DNA of 45,305 nt from NCBI GenBank assembly GCA_902528505.1, contig CABZSY010000003.1:1-45305 (forward strand), read 5' to 3'. The translations under genes and the position numbers were made by a program. The notes below the pieces were generated by a model. That model had not been told where the DNA came from. It saw only the letters and a list, made by a program, of their open reading frames with translations, and did not search any database. This document shows, in pieces, positions 11,798-22,451 of the stretch (positions within the stretch are counted from its first letter, which is position 1; every line of letters begins with the position of its first letter). Source of the DNA: an uncultured Pelagibacteraceae bacterium. GTDB lineage: Bacteria; Pseudomonadota; Alphaproteobacteria; Pelagibacterales; Pelagibacteraceae.

Positions 11798-13753
11798 TTA
11801 ATTGAAATTTATAGGGTCAACATCAACTGAAAGTTTTATTCCAGCTGCAAACTTATAATTTGGAATAATTTTTGCAATTGAGTTTTGTACTTTCATTGAT
11901 TTAATTCCTCTTATTAACAATCTAATTCTAAATTTTCTCTTCAATCTAAATATAGGTGCATTTACTGGGCCCAATACTCTTCCTTCAATCTTAGTTTCTA
12001 TAAAATTTTTAAATCCTAGAGCCTCTGATTCTAATTTATGCTCATTTTCACCTGTAAGAATTAGTGAGATAAATCTTTGAAAGGGTGGAAGTTTATTTTT
12101 TTTTCTAATCTCTAACTCTCTATCTAGAAAAATATCAGGATTTTTATTGGTAATATCATCTATCATCTTTGTATCGTGGTTATATGTTTGAAAATAAACT
12201 GTAGCTGGTTTTCCAGTTCTGCCAGCTCTTCCTGAAAGTTGATGATAAAGTTGTAAATTCTTTTCAGCTCCTCTTAAATCATGTCCTTGCGATGAAAGAT
12301 CGATGTCGACAACTACAATACAATTTAAACTTGGAAAATGGAATCCCTTTGAAATTAGTTGAGTTCCAACTAAAATGTTAGTTTCATTTTTAATAATTTT
12401 ATCCAGTTTATCCATTGAGTCTTTTTTATTCATTGTATCACTTGAAAAGATTTCTATTTTCTTGCCTGGAAATTTTTTTTTTACTTCGTCTGATATCCTT
12501 TCAACACCAGGGCCACTAAAAATAAATTCACAATTTCCTACTTTAGAACATTCTCTTTTTAAATGGGATTTATATCCACAGTAATGACAAAGTAAATTAT
12601 CTTTATTTTTATGATAAACTAAGTTGATACTACAGTTTGGACATGAAAAACTTATATAACATTTATTGCATAATACATTTGGTGAAAATCCGCGTCTGTT
12701 TAAAAAAAATAAAACTTGATCTTTTTTTTCCAAATGAGAATTTACTTTTTTAATAATTTTATTTGATAACCAGCACTGCTTTTCTATCTTAGAATTATTT
12801 AAATTTATAATTTCATAATTTGGAAGAGAAGCATTTTTATATCTCTTGTCTAATCTAGATAAACCATACTTTCCCTTTTTTATATTTTTGTAAGTTTCAA
12901 CAGATGGAACTGCAGTTATTAGATTTATTGGAATATTTTCAAATGATGCTCTGGCTATTGCCATGTCTCTCGCATTATAAGTTATCCCTTCATCTTGCTT
13001 AAATGACTGATCGTGTTCCTCATCAACAATAATAATTCCAAGTTTTTTAAATGGTAAAAATAAAGATGATCTTGCTCCAATAATAACCTGAATTTTTCCA
13101 TTAGAAATTCCATTCCATATTATTTCTTTTTTCTTTTTAGATATTCCCGAATGCCATACAGCTGGATTAAAACCAAAATATTCAACAAATTTTTGCTCGA
13201 ATTGACCCGTTAGTCCTATTTCTGGGAGTAATATTAAGCCTTGAAAACCCTTCTTTATTAGAGATTTTAACGCCTCAAAATAAACAAAGGTTTTTCCAGA
13301 GCCAGTTGTACCTTGTAAAACATGTACTCTAAACTTATTGTTTAAAAAGTCCATTTCCTTAAGGGATGTCTTTTGATCTTCTGAAAGTTTTATTGAATTA
13401 CTTTTTATATTGCTTTCAAAAACTTTAAAATTATTTTTTATATTGTCCTCAATTGCATTATTGCTTAACAGCATCAATTTTAAAGCCATGCCTTTTGGAA
13501 TAATGTTATATTCTGAAAACCAATTTAAAAAGTTTATAGTTGTTTTTTTTAGTGGTTTAACTTTTAATTTCTTAAAAACTTTTTTTAATTTAAATTTTTT
13601 TTGTTTATTATCTTCTAATTTATCCCATACCACCCCAGTAAATTTATTTTTACCAAATGGAACTGATACATATTCACCAATTTTTAAATCTAAATCACTT
13701 TCATATGTGAACGGATGATTAAAAATATTGGGTAATAGAATCGGATATTTCAT
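11798..13753 (-). CDS. priA: Primosomal protein N' (replication restart helicase PriA)
   Basis: PriA recognises stalled forks and reloads the replisome. The helicase core has Walker A GTTGSGKT, the DEEH box (IIVDEEHDQSFKQDEG) and C-terminal motifs GTQLISKGFHFP and QLSGRAGRTGKP. Between them is the zinc-binding insert with paired Cys (CNKCYISFSCPNC, CHYCGYKS). At 651 residues it is shorter than E. coli PriA (about 730), mainly in the N-terminal DNA-binding part. The first residues, MKYPILLPNIFNHPFTYESD, match the usual PriA start. Alphaproteobacteria often have priA just before atpH, as here. Confidence 0.95.
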   Translation of the reverse strand: MKYPILLPNIFNHPFTYESDLDLKIGEYVSVPFGKNKFTGVVWDKLEDNKQKKFKLKKVFKKLKVKPLKKTTINFLNWFSEYNIIPKGMALKLMLLSNNAIEDNIKNNFKVFESNIKSNSIKLSEDQKTSLKEMDFLNNKFRVHVLQGTTGSGKTFVYFEALKSLIKKGFQGLILLPEIGLTGQFEQKFVEYFGFNPAVWHSGISKKKKEIIWNGISNGKIQVIIGARSSLFLPFKKLGIIIVDEEHDQSFKQDEGITYNARDMAIARASFENIPINLITAVPSVETYKNIKKGKYGLSRLDKRYKNASLPNYEIINLNNSKIEKQCWLSNKIIKKVNSHLEKKDQVLFFLNRRGFSPNVLCNKCYISFSCPNCSINLVYHKNKDNLLCHYCGYKSHLKRECSKVGNCEFIFSGPGVERISDEVKKKFPGKKIEIFSSDTMNKKDSMDKLDKIIKNETNILVGTQLISKGFHFPSLNCIVVVDIDLSSQGHDLRGAEKNLQLYHQLSGRAGRTGKPATVYFQTYNHDTKMIDDITNKNPDIFLDRELEIRKKNKLPPFQRFISLILTGENEHKLESEALGFKNFIETKIEGRVLGPVNAPIFRLKRKFRIRLLIRGIKSMKVQNSIAKIIPNYKFAAGIKLSVDVDPINFN

Positions 13754-13774
13754 ATTTTATAATATGAAAAAAAA

Positions 13775-15175
13775 TTAAGAGTGTATTGCTCTTTTATCTA
13801 CTGATAAAGCTGCCTCTTTTACTGCCTCTGAAAAAGTTGGGTGAGCATGACATGTACGTGCAATGTCCTCTGAGCTAGCTCCAAACTCCATAGCAACACC
13901 AATTTCAGCAATTAATTCACCAGCATGTGGGCCTATTATATGAGCACCCAATACTTTATCTGTTTTTTCATCAGCTAAAATCTTCACAAATCCTTCTGCA
14001 TCATCAATAGCTTTAGCTCTTGAATTTGCCATAAATGAAAATTTTCCAACTTTATATTTCATTTTAGAATCTTTTAATTGTTCCTCAGTTTTTCCAATCG
14101 CTGCAACTTCTGGAGTGGTATATACAACACCTGGAATAGTATCATAATTGACATGCCCTGATTGTCCTACAATGTTCTCAGCAACAGCAATGCCTTCATC
14201 TTCTGCTTTGTGAGCAAGCATGGGTCCTGATATCACATCACCTATTGCATATATATTCTCTAAATTTGTTTTGAATGATTTATCAGTTTTAATTCTTTTT
14301 TTGTCATCCAGTTCAACTCCAATGGTTTCTAAATTTAAGCCCTCAGTATTTGCCTTCCTGCCAACAGAAATCAAAACTACGTCACAATCTAAATCATTTT
14401 TATTTCCCTCTTTATCAACAGTAGATACTGTTACTCCAAATTTATTTTTTTTAATTGTTTCAACTTTATTTTGCATGTTAAACTTTATGCCTTGTTTTTT
14501 TAGAATTTTCATAAATTCTGAGGATATTTCTTTATCCATACCTGGAGTTATATGATCTAAAAACTCTACCACCTGTACTTCAGAACCCAATCTTGACCAA
14601 ACCGATCCCATTTCTAACCCAATATAACCACCACCTACAACAACCATTTTGTTTGGAACTTTTTCTAGCTTCAATGCACCAGTTGAAGAAACTATTTTTT
14701 GCTCATCGATTTCAATTCCTGGTAAAGAAGTGGCTACAGATCCTGTTGCTATTATAGTTTTTTCAGATTGTATAATGGTTTCTTTATTTTCATTATCTTT
14801 AATTGAAATTTCGTTTTGAGATTTGAAACTACCATAACCTTTGAAATAAGTTACTTTGTTTTTCTTAAATAAAAATTCAACCCCCTTTGTAAGAACAGTT
14901 ACAGCTTTATCTTTACTTTTCATCATTTTATCTAGGTTTAGCCTAACATCTCCTACTTCTATTCCTTTATTAGCCAAACCTTTAACTTTGTGAAATTCCT
15001 CAGATAAATTTAGCAAACTCTTTGAAGGTATACACCCAACATTTAAACAAGTCCCTCCTAAAGAGCCTCTAGCCTCTATGCATGCAGTTTTTAATCCTAG
15101 TTGGGAAAGTCTAATCGCACAAACATATCCTCCAGGTCCACCGCCAATAACTACTGCTTGAAATTTTTCTGACAT
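13775..15175 (-). CDS. lpdA: Dihydrolipoamide dehydrogenase (E3)
   Basis: This flavoprotein reoxidises dihydrolipoamide with NAD+. The FAD-binding GGGPGGYVCA start, the redox disulfide Cys43/Cys48 in GGTCLNVGCIPSK, the NAD-binding VVVGGGYIGLEMGS and the C-terminal catalytic His in CHAHPTFSEA are all present. The 466 residues are normal. It abuts sucB with no gap and lies last in sucCDAB-lpd, so it most likely serves the 2-oxoglutarate dehydrogenase complex; whether it also serves pyruvate dehydrogenase or glycine cleavage cannot be told from this window. Confidence 0.97.
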   Translation of the reverse strand: MSEKFQAVVIGGGPGGYVCAIRLSQLGLKTACIEARGSLGGTCLNVGCIPSKSLLNLSEEFHKVKGLANKGIEVGDVRLNLDKMMKSKDKAVTVLTKGVEFLFKKNKVTYFKGYGSFKSQNEISIKDNENKETIIQSEKTIIATGSVATSLPGIEIDEQKIVSSTGALKLEKVPNKMVVVGGGYIGLEMGSVWSRLGSEVQVVEFLDHITPGMDKEISSEFMKILKKQGIKFNMQNKVETIKKNKFGVTVSTVDKEGNKNDLDCDVVLISVGRKANTEGLNLETIGVELDDKKRIKTDKSFKTNLENIYAIGDVISGPMLAHKAEDEGIAVAENIVGQSGHVNYDTIPGVVYTTPEVAAIGKTEEQLKDSKMKYKVGKFSFMANSRAKAIDDAEGFVKILADEKTDKVLGAHIIGPHAGELIAEIGVAMEFGASSEDIARTCHAHPTFSEAVKEAALSVDKRAIHS

Positions 15176-16480
15176 CTAAATATCCAAAAACAACCTTCTT
15201 GGCTCCTCTAAATTTTCCTTTATCATTTTAAGAAATGACACTGATTCTTTGCCATCAATAATTCTATGATCATAGGACAATGCTAAATACATTATTGGTC
15301 TTATTTTAATTTCTCCATCGACAACTGCTGGCCTCTCAACAATATTGTGCATACCTAAAACCCCTGATTGTGGAAGATTTAATATAGGTGTTGAAAGCAT
15401 AGATCCATAAACTCCACCATTACTTATTGTGAATGTTCCTCCTTGAAGATCTTCGATTACTAACTTTCCGTCTTTCGCTTTTTCAGAAATTTCTTTAATA
15501 TTTTTTTCGATATCAGCAAAAGATAACTCATCTGCATTTCTTAAAACTGGCACAACTAAACCTTTGTCAGTTCCGACTGCAAAACTAATATTATAATAAT
15601 TTTTATAAACTATTTCATCACCATCAATTTCTGCATTTACTGCTGGAAAATTCTTTAGGGCAACAACACATGCTTTCACAAAAAACGACATAAAGCCAAG
15701 TTTAATATTATATCTAGATTGAAAATCTTCCTGATTTTCTTTTCTCATTTCCATGATATTTGTCATGTCGACTTCATTGAAAGTTGTTAATAAGGCTGCA
15801 TTTTCTTGAGCTTGCTTTAATCTCTTAGCAATAGTTTGTCTAAGTCTGGTCATCTTGATTCTTTCTTCTTCACCATATTGAATTTTTCTTTCTGAAGGTT
15901 TTGGGTTTGCTCCCATCATACTTATTAAGTCACCTTTTAGAACTCGTCCATCTTTTCCTGAGCCTAGAACAGTAGCTAAGTCTATATTGTTTTCAGTAAC
16001 AATTTTTCGAACAGCTGGTGACAATGTTTGGTTCTGAATGTTATTAATGACTGGTGCGGCCTCTTCAACTTCATCAGTTAATACTAAAGGTTTTTCACTT
16101 TGCTCTTCTGCTTTAAAGGTCTCCTCAAAAACTTTTGGTTCTTTTTTAATTGGGTCTAATTTAATCACATTATTTTCAGTAGATTTGGTATCTTCTTTTT
16201 TAACTTCTTCATTCTTTTTAGGACTAGGTTTAACGCTACTAGCATTTTCGGAAACGGAACCCAATAAAGCTCCCACTTCAACTACTGATCCATCTTTAGA
16301 ATTTATTTCAGTTATCACTCCTGTTATTGGAGAGGGGACTTCTAAATTTACTTTATCTGTTTCAAGTTCAACTATTGGTTCGTCAGCATGAACGGAATCT
16401 CCGGCATTTTTTAACCATTTAGCCACTGTTGCTTCGGTTATACTCTCACCAAGTGCAGGAACTACAATTTTTTCACTCAT
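15176..16480 (-). CDS. sucB: Dihydrolipoyllysine succinyltransferase (E2 of 2-oxoglutarate dehydrogenase)
   Basis: E2 transfers the succinyl group from lipoate to CoA. Domains in order: one lipoyl domain with Lys43 in [14 protein letters not shown] as the lipoylation site, a Lys/Glu-rich linker (about 80-150), an E3-binding domain ([19 protein letters not shown]...[11 protein letters not shown]), and the catalytic domain with the active His in [12 protein letters not shown] near the C-terminus. ETDKVNLEV is typical of succinyl- rather than acetyltransferases. The 434 residues fit. Position between sucA and lpd confirms the role. Confidence 0.96.
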   Translation of the reverse strand: MSEKIVVPALGESITEATVAKWLKNAGDSVHADEPIVELETDKVNLEVPSPITGVITEINSKDGSVVEVGALLGSVSENASSVKPSPKKNEEVKKEDTKSTENNVIKLDPIKKEPKVFEETFKAEEQSEKPLVLTDEVEEAAPVINNIQNQTLSPAVRKIVTENNIDLATVLGSGKDGRVLKGDLISMMGANPKPSERKIQYGEEERIKMTRLRQTIAKRLKQAQENAALLTTFNEVDMTNIMEMRKENQEDFQSRYNIKLGFMSFFVKACVVALKNFPAVNAEIDGDEIVYKNYYNISFAVGTDKGLVVPVLRNADELSFADIEKNIKEISEKAKDGKLVIEDLQGGTFTISNGGVYGSMLSTPILNLPQSGVLGMHNIVERPAVVDGEIKIRPIMYLALSYDHRIIDGKESVSFLKMIKENLEEPRRLFLDI

Positions 16481-16486
16481 TACAAT

Positions 16487-19405
16487 TTATTCAAAAACCT
16501 TATTTATTATTTCTTGTTGTTGAGAATTGTGCCTTTTGGCATATCCGGTTGCTGGACTTGCATCTGGGCTTCTTCCTATATAAGAAATTATATTATTATT
16601 AGCCTTTAAACTATCTAATGTCCATTGGATATAATCTCTAACCGAAAACCAGGCACCCATATTTTTAGGCTCTTCTTGGCACCAGAAAAAATTTGCATTT
16701 TTTGCATATGGTTTTAGCTCATTTGTAAGAGCTTTTGCAGGAAAAGGATATAGCTGTTCCACTCTAAAAATTATCACGTCATCTTTTTTAAGTTTTTCTC
16801 TAGCGTCCAAAAGATCGAAATATATTTTTCCAGAACATAAAATTACTTTTTTTATCTTTGAACTATCTTTTAGCTTAATAAAACCATCTGCTTTTGGATC
16901 AATTGCATGATCCCATAATATTCGATGAAACGTATTTTCTTTATTAAAATCGTTTAAATTTGAAACACAGAATTTATTTCTTAATAAAGATTTTGGTGTC
17001 ATAATTATTAATGGCTTTCTAAAATCTCTATGCATTTGTCTTCTTAAAGCATGAAAATAATTAGCAGGAGTAGTACAGTTTAATACTTGCATATTATCAT
17101 TTGAGCACAGTTGTAAAAATCTTTCTAATCTTGCAGATGAATGTTCCGGCCCTTGTCCTTCATAAGCATGGGGCAATAACATCACTAATCCTGAAGCTCT
17201 GTTCCACTTTCTTTCACCTGATGCAATAAATTGATCAATTACAACTTGTGCACCATTAGCAAAATCTCCAAATTGGGCTTCCCACAAAGTTAACGTATTA
17301 GGCTCAACTAAACTATAGCCATATTCGAATCCCAAAACTGCAAGTTCAGATAAAAAACTATCAACTACTTCAAATTTTTTTTGTTTGCTTGAAATATTGT
17401 TTAACGGAATATATCTAGAATTATCAGTCTGATCTCTTAAAACTGAATGTCTTTGACTAAATGTTCCTCTGCCAGAGTCTTGACCAACTAGCCTGACTGG
17501 ATAACCTTCTTCAAGTAAAGAACCAAAAGCTAGTGCCTCTGCTGTAGACCAATCAATATCAAAACCTTTGTCTACTGAATTTCTTCTAATGTTTAAAATT
17601 TTAGAAATAGTTTTATGAATATTAATTTCAGTAGGTATAGTATTTATTCTGTCAGAAATTTCTTTTAATTTGTTTTCATCAAAACCAGTCAAACCTCTTT
17701 TATCTTTACCTTTCTCAGGTTTGTATCTAGACCATGACCCCTCAAACCATTCTATTTTAGGCTTGTAATCTTTTGCACTTTTGTATTGTTCATCCAATAA
17801 ATCTTTAAATCCTTTTACATTTTGATCTAAAAGATTTTGGGTAATTGAATTTTCGTTAACTAATTTGTTTCCATAAATCTTATAAACACTTGGATGTGAT
17901 CTAATTTTTTTATACATTAATGGCTGAGTAAATGAAGGTTCATCCCCTTCGTTATGTCCAAATCTTCTGTAACAAATTAGGTCGACTACAACATCTCTAT
18001 TAAACTTCAGTCTAAATTCAGTAGCAATTCTAGTTGCATAAACAACTGCTTCTGGATCATCTCCGTTTACGTGAAGAATTGGAGCTTCAACCATTTTTGC
18101 AACATCTGATGGGTATGGTGATGACCTGGCAAATCTTGGACTAGTAGTAAACCCAATTTGATTATTTACTATAATATGAATGGTACCACCTGTATTATGG
18201 CCAGGAAGTCCTGACATAGCAAAACATTCTGCTACCACTCCTTGACCAGCAAAAGCAGCATCTCCATGAATAAGAATAGGTATAACTTTATTTCTTTCTT
18301 TATCTTTATGAAAAAACTGCTTTGCTCTTGTTTGTCCTAAAACTACTGGATTGACAGCTTCTAAATGAGAGGGATTATCTGTTAAACTTACGTGAACAGA
18401 GTTTCCATCAAACTGCCTATCTGAAGATGCACCAAGATGGTATTTTACATCTCCTGCACTTTCCTCAGAGTCTGAGCTTACTTCTCCTGCAAATTCATTA
18501 AATATTCTTTTATAGGATTTTTGTAACACATTTGCTAAAACATTAAGTCTACCTCTATGGGACATTCCAATTTTAACTTCTTTAATTTGATTTTGTCCAC
18601 CAATTTTAATTATTTGCTCAAGGGCTGGTATTAAACTTTCACCCCCATCAAGGCCAAATCTTTTTGTACCAACGTATTTAGTTGCTAAAAATTTTTCAAA
18701 ACCTTCTGCTTGTACAAGTTTATTTAGTATTGCCTCTTTACCGTTCTTGGTAAAGTTTAAAGCATTTTGATCTTGCTCTATTCTGTCTCTAAACCATTTT
18801 CTCTCAACTGGATTTGAAACATGCATAAACTCATAACCAATATTTCCACAATATGTTTTTTTTAAAAATTTTAGTATTTCTTTAATATTTGCATATTTTT
18901 TATTAATTACTCCATTTAAGAAAATTTTCTTTTCATAATTCTGTTTTTTAAAACCATAAAATTCAGGATGTAATTCATCAAGATACTCAGATTCTCTCAT
19001 TTCTAGTGGATCTAAATTTGCTAATAAATGTCCTCTCAATCTATAAGCACGTATTAAGGCAACAGCACTTATTGAATCTTTGTTAGAGTCTGCAAGTAAT
19101 TGAAAATTAAATTTTTCTGATGAATCTATTTTTTCATTATTTACTTTATTGTTGTCCTCTATCTCTATTTTTTTTTGTAATTCATCAATATCTATTTTTA
19201 CTTTTGAAGGCCCCCATGATGGTCCATTAATTTCTGACGCAATAACTTTTAACTCTTCGCCTATTCCCGCAAAATAATTTGCCCAGCTCTCAGGTAATTC
19301 TGGATCTTTGTTTATAAATTTGAGATACATTTGTTCAATAAATGCACTATTAGACTTATTTAAGAATGAAGTTTTTTCAAATTCGAGATTTTTTGATGAA
19401 GACAT
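16487..19405 (-). CDS. sucA: 2-oxoglutarate dehydrogenase E1 component
   Basis: E1 decarboxylates 2-oxoglutarate with thiamine diphosphate and succinylates the E2 lipoate. The 972-residue length and the N-terminal E2-binding helix (FLNKSNSAFIEQMYLKFINKDP) are typical of OGDH. Conserved parts include IGMSHRGRLNVL, ILIHGDAAFAGQGVV (ThDP/Mg site), FGHNEGDEPSFTQPLMY and the C-terminal LLPHAYEGQGPEHSSARLER. It is six bases from sucB. The 35-base space to sucD upstream has no convincing promoter or ribosome-binding site. Confidence 0.97.
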   Translation of the reverse strand: MSSSKNLEFEKTSFLNKSNSAFIEQMYLKFINKDPELPESWANYFAGIGEELKVIASEINGPSWGPSKVKIDIDELQKKIEIEDNNKVNNEKIDSSEKFNFQLLADSNKDSISAVALIRAYRLRGHLLANLDPLEMRESEYLDELHPEFYGFKKQNYEKKIFLNGVINKKYANIKEILKFLKKTYCGNIGYEFMHVSNPVERKWFRDRIEQDQNALNFTKNGKEAILNKLVQAEGFEKFLATKYVGTKRFGLDGGESLIPALEQIIKIGGQNQIKEVKIGMSHRGRLNVLANVLQKSYKRIFNEFAGEVSSDSEESAGDVKYHLGASSDRQFDGNSVHVSLTDNPSHLEAVNPVVLGQTRAKQFFHKDKERNKVIPILIHGDAAFAGQGVVAECFAMSGLPGHNTGGTIHIIVNNQIGFTTSPRFARSSPYPSDVAKMVEAPILHVNGDDPEAVVYATRIATEFRLKFNRDVVVDLICYRRFGHNEGDEPSFTQPLMYKKIRSHPSVYKIYGNKLVNENSITQNLLDQNVKGFKDLLDEQYKSAKDYKPKIEWFEGSWSRYKPEKGKDKRGLTGFDENKLKEISDRINTIPTEINIHKTISKILNIRRNSVDKGFDIDWSTAEALAFGSLLEEGYPVRLVGQDSGRGTFSQRHSVLRDQTDNSRYIPLNNISSKQKKFEVVDSFLSELAVLGFEYGYSLVEPNTLTLWEAQFGDFANGAQVVIDQFIASGERKWNRASGLVMLLPHAYEGQGPEHSSARLERFLQLCSNDNMQVLNCTTPANYFHALRRQMHRDFRKPLIIMTPKSLLRNKFCVSNLNDFNKENTFHRILWDHAIDPKADGFIKLKDSSKIKKVILCSGKIYFDLLDAREKLKKDDVIIFRVEQLYPFPAKALTNELKPYAKNANFFWCQEEPKNMGAWFSVRDYIQWTLDSLKANNNIISYIGRSPDASPATGYAKRHNSQQQEIINKVFE

Positions 19406-19440
19406 CTTTTTTGCTTAATATATCCTTCTAATAGTATTTT

Positions 19441-20316
19441 TCAATTAGACAGTTTATCAAACAATGTTTTTCCAATAATTGATGGTGATTCTGCAACTGT
19501 AATCCCACATTCCTCCATCTTTTTTATTTTATCTTTTGCCCCACCTTTACCTCCAGAAATAATAGCCCCTGCATGACCCATTCTTCGACCAGGCGGAGCT
19601 GTAATTCCTGCAATAAATCCAACTATAGGTTTTTTAATTTTATGATTTTTGACAAATTCTGAAGCTTCTTCCTCTGCTGAGCCCCCTATTTCCCCAATCA
19701 TTAAAATCGACTCTGTCTCATCATCATTTAAAAATAAATCTAAACAATCTATAAAATTTGTACCGTTGATTGGATCTCCTCCAATGCCAATACAAGTTGA
19801 TTGACCCAGTCCGTTTTCAGTAGTTTGTGCTACTGCCTCATAAGTTAGTGTTCCTGATCTAGAAACGATACCAACCGATCCTCTTTTATGAATACTTCCA
19901 GGCATTATTCCAATTTTACATTCATCAGGTGTAATTATTCCTGGACAGTTTGGCCCAATAAGACGACTATTTGAGCTAGCCAAACTTTGTCTGACTTTAA
20001 GCATATCCTGTACTGGAATGCCTTCTGTTATACAAACTATAAGATCTATTGATGCATCAATTGCTTCAATGATTGCAGCAGCTGCAAATTTTGCTGGAAC
20101 ATAGATCATAGTAGCATCTGCACCTACCTCATTTTTTGCCTCTAATACTGTATTGAAAACTGGTCTTTCTAAATGTTTTTGACCTCCTTTTTTAGGGGTT
20201 ACTCCACCTACAAGATTTGTCCCATACTCTATTGCTTGTTCAGAGTGGAATGTGCCATGGGATCCTGTGAAACCCTGACAAATAACTTTTGTATTTTTAT
20301 TTACTAATACTGACAT
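19441..20316 (-). CDS. sucD: Succinyl-CoA ligase, alpha subunit
   Basis: SucD carries the phosphohistidine that shuttles phosphate between succinyl-CoA and nucleotide. The start [29 protein letters not shown], the CoA-binding part and [10 protein letters not shown] are diagnostic. The active His is residue 248 in [13 protein letters not shown]. The 291 residues match the family. It directly abuts sucC; the pair makes the alpha-beta enzyme giving substrate-level ATP or GTP in the TCA cycle. Confidence 0.97.
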   Translation of the reverse strand: MSVLVNKNTKVICQGFTGSHGTFHSEQAIEYGTNLVGGVTPKKGGQKHLERPVFNTVLEAKNEVGADATMIYVPAKFAAAAIIEAIDASIDLIVCITEGIPVQDMLKVRQSLASSNSRLIGPNCPGIITPDECKIGIMPGSIHKRGSVGIVSRSGTLTYEAVAQTTENGLGQSTCIGIGGDPINGTNFIDCLDLFLNDDETESILMIGEIGGSAEEEASEFVKNHKIKKPIVGFIAGITAPPGRRMGHAGAIISGGKGGAKDKIKKMEECGITVAESPSIIGKTLFDKLSN

Positions 20317-21477
20317 TTATTTTATCGCCTCAACAATTTTTTTAGCTGCATCATCTAAATTTACTGCTGATATTAACTTCAAACCAGAATTATCGAGTAT
20401 TTCTTTACCTTCTTTAAAATTTGTACCTGCAAGTCTAACCACTAAAGGAACACTGATGTTTATCTTCTTAGCAGCATCTACTACCCCTTGTGCAAGCACA
20501 TCACACCTCATAATTCCCCCAAAAATATTTATTAAGATACCTTTAACATTCTTATCAGAAAGAATAATTTTTAAAGCCGCAGAAACTTTTTCTTTTGATG
20601 CACCCCCTCCTACATCTAAAAAATTGGCTGGCTCCTTTCCATATAATTTTATTATATCCATTGTAGCCATTGCTAAACCTGCTCCATTGACCATACAGCC
20701 TATACTTCCATCTAATTTTATATAAGCAAGGTCATGTTTGCTTGCCTCAATTTCTGTTGAGTCTTCCTCATTAAGATCTCTAAGCTCAACAATTTCAGGA
20801 TGTCTGAACAAGGCATTTGAATCAAAATTTACTTTTGCATCTAAACAAACTATTTTTTCTTCTTTAGTCAAAATCAAAGGATTTACCTCAACCATATTAG
20901 CATCAGTACTTATAAACATTTTATAAATTGATTTAATTAAAGTTATCGCTTGATTTTTTGCGTCATTATTTAAATTAAAAATTTTTACAATTTTTTCACA
21001 ATCAGTATTTGAAATTTTTTCATTAATATCAACTTTTGTTGTTAAAATTTTTTCTGGGGTTTTGCTTGCTACTTCTTCAATATCCATGCCTCCTTGATCA
21101 CTCGATATGAAAGCAATTTTTGAACTAGCTCTATCCACAAGACAGGATAAATAAAATTCTTTTTCTATTTTTGAGGACTCTTCAACATATAATCTTTTAA
21201 CTTCTCTTCCCTCTGGGCCTGTTTGATGAGTAATAAGTGTTTTTCCAAGCAGCTCTTTAGCTGCTAATTCTAGGTCCTCAATTGTATTTAAAATTTTTAC
21301 ACCTCCAGCTTTTCCTCTTCCACCAGCATGTATTTGTGCTTTGAGAACATATTTTTCAGTTTTAAGTGATTTTACTTTCTCTATCAGTTCCTCAACATTT
21401 AAAGCAAATACTCCTTCGGGGACTACTGCACCATATTTTTTCAAGATTTGTTTAGCTTGATGCTCGTGTATATTCAT
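20317..21477 (-). CDS. sucC: Succinyl-CoA ligase, beta subunit
   Basis: SucC holds the ATP-grasp nucleotide site and the succinate site. MNIHEHQAKQILKKYGAVVPEG, KAQIHAGGRGKAGGVK, the Mg-binding MVEVNPL and the C-terminal GIMRCDVLAQGVV are characteristic; 386 residues is standard. It abuts sucD and starts one base after the mdh stop, as part of one run mdh-sucC-sucD-sucA-sucB-lpd typical of Alphaproteobacteria. Confidence 0.97.
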   Translation of the reverse strand: MNIHEHQAKQILKKYGAVVPEGVFALNVEELIEKVKSLKTEKYVLKAQIHAGGRGKAGGVKILNTIEDLELAAKELLGKTLITHQTGPEGREVKRLYVEESSKIEKEFYLSCLVDRASSKIAFISSDQGGMDIEEVASKTPEKILTTKVDINEKISNTDCEKIVKIFNLNNDAKNQAITLIKSIYKMFISTDANMVEVNPLILTKEEKIVCLDAKVNFDSNALFRHPEIVELRDLNEEDSTEIEASKHDLAYIKLDGSIGCMVNGAGLAMATMDIIKLYGKEPANFLDVGGGASKEKVSAALKIILSDKNVKGILINIFGGIMRCDVLAQGVVDAAKKINISVPLVVRLAGTNFKEGKEILDNSGLKLISAVNLDDAAKKIVEAIK

Positions 21478-21478
21478 T

Positions 21479-22441
21479 TTATTTGGAAAGATCAGGATCT
21501 ATTTTTGATGCAGCTTCCCAAAGAGCTTTTACTGCATCTATTGAATGCATAAACTCTTTTTTCTCATTGTCATCTAAACTGACTTCCTCAATTTTTTCAA
21601 CACCACTTTTTCCAATGATAACAGGCACTCCAGCATAAACATTATTTACACTGTACTCTCCATTTAATTGTACCGCACATGGTAATAATTTTTTTTGATC
21701 ATTTAAATATGCCTCAGCCATTTGAACACCTGATGCTGCAGGAGCATAGAACGCTGAGCCTTTCTCTAAAAACTTAACTATCTCAGCTCCTCCATCTCTT
21801 GTTCGTTGATTTATTACTTCAAGTCTTTCTTGAGATATTTTTCCATCTTTGACTAAATCAAGTAAAGATCGGCCAGATACTTTTGTAAATCTTGGCATAG
21901 GGACCATTGTATCACCATGTCCACCCATCACCATTGCTTCAATCTCTTTAACCGGCACGTTTAATTCTAAAGACAAAAATAATTTAAATCTAGAGCTATC
22001 CAATATACCTGCCATACCCACAACTTTATTAGCTGGTAAACCAGAAAATTTTTGAAACGCCATAACCATCACGTCTAATGGATTTGTAATACATATAACA
22101 AAAGCATTTGGGGCGTTTTGTTTAACTCCTTCGGCAACTTGTTTAATAATTTTTAAATTTATTCCTAGTAAATCATCTCTACTCATTCCTGGTTTTCTAG
22201 GGACACCTGCTGTAATAATTATTACATCGGAGTCCTTAATATCTTTGTAATTGTCAGTACCTAAAAATTTAACATTAAAACCATCAACAGATGAAGATTG
22301 GGCTATATCTAAAGCTTTTCCTTTTGCAATACCGCTCGCTACATCAAACAACACTACTTCGTTTACTAATTCTTTTGTACCAATTAAGTGAGCAAGTGTT
22401 CCACCAATTTGGCCTGCGCCAATTAAAGATATTTTTGTCAT
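21479..22441 (-). CDS. mdh: Malate dehydrogenase (LDH-like type)
   Basis: Mdh oxidises malate to oxaloacetate with NAD+. The Rossmann motif [11 protein letters not shown] at the start, the substrate loop [14 protein letters not shown] with its two Arg, [10 protein letters not shown] and the catalytic His in [13 protein letters not shown] identify the family. Arg in the [10 protein letters not shown] loop favours malate over lactate. The 320 residues correspond to the LDH-like MDH of Alphaproteobacteria. A clear AAGGA ribosome-binding site stands five bases before the ATG. It is placed between mmsA and sucC. Confidence 0.97.
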   Translation of the reverse strand: MTKISLIGAGQIGGTLAHLIGTKELVNEVVLFDVASGIAKGKALDIAQSSSVDGFNVKFLGTDNYKDIKDSDVIIITAGVPRKPGMSRDDLLGINLKIIKQVAEGVKQNAPNAFVICITNPLDVMVMAFQKFSGLPANKVVGMAGILDSSRFKLFLSLELNVPVKEIEAMVMGGHGDTMVPMPRFTKVSGRSLLDLVKDGKISQERLEVINQRTRDGGAEIVKFLEKGSAFYAPAASGVQMAEAYLNDQKKLLPCAVQLNGEYSVNNVYAGVPVIIGKSGVEKIEEVSLDDNEKKEFMHSIDAVKALWEAASKIDPDLSK

Positions 22442-22451
22442 TATTTTCCTT

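Noticed and set aside
19406..19440. A separate promoter or ribosome-binding site ahead of sucA
   Set aside because: An AAGGA lies 17 bases from the ATG, too far to act, and TATATT has no matching -35; both are explained by A+T-rich composition.
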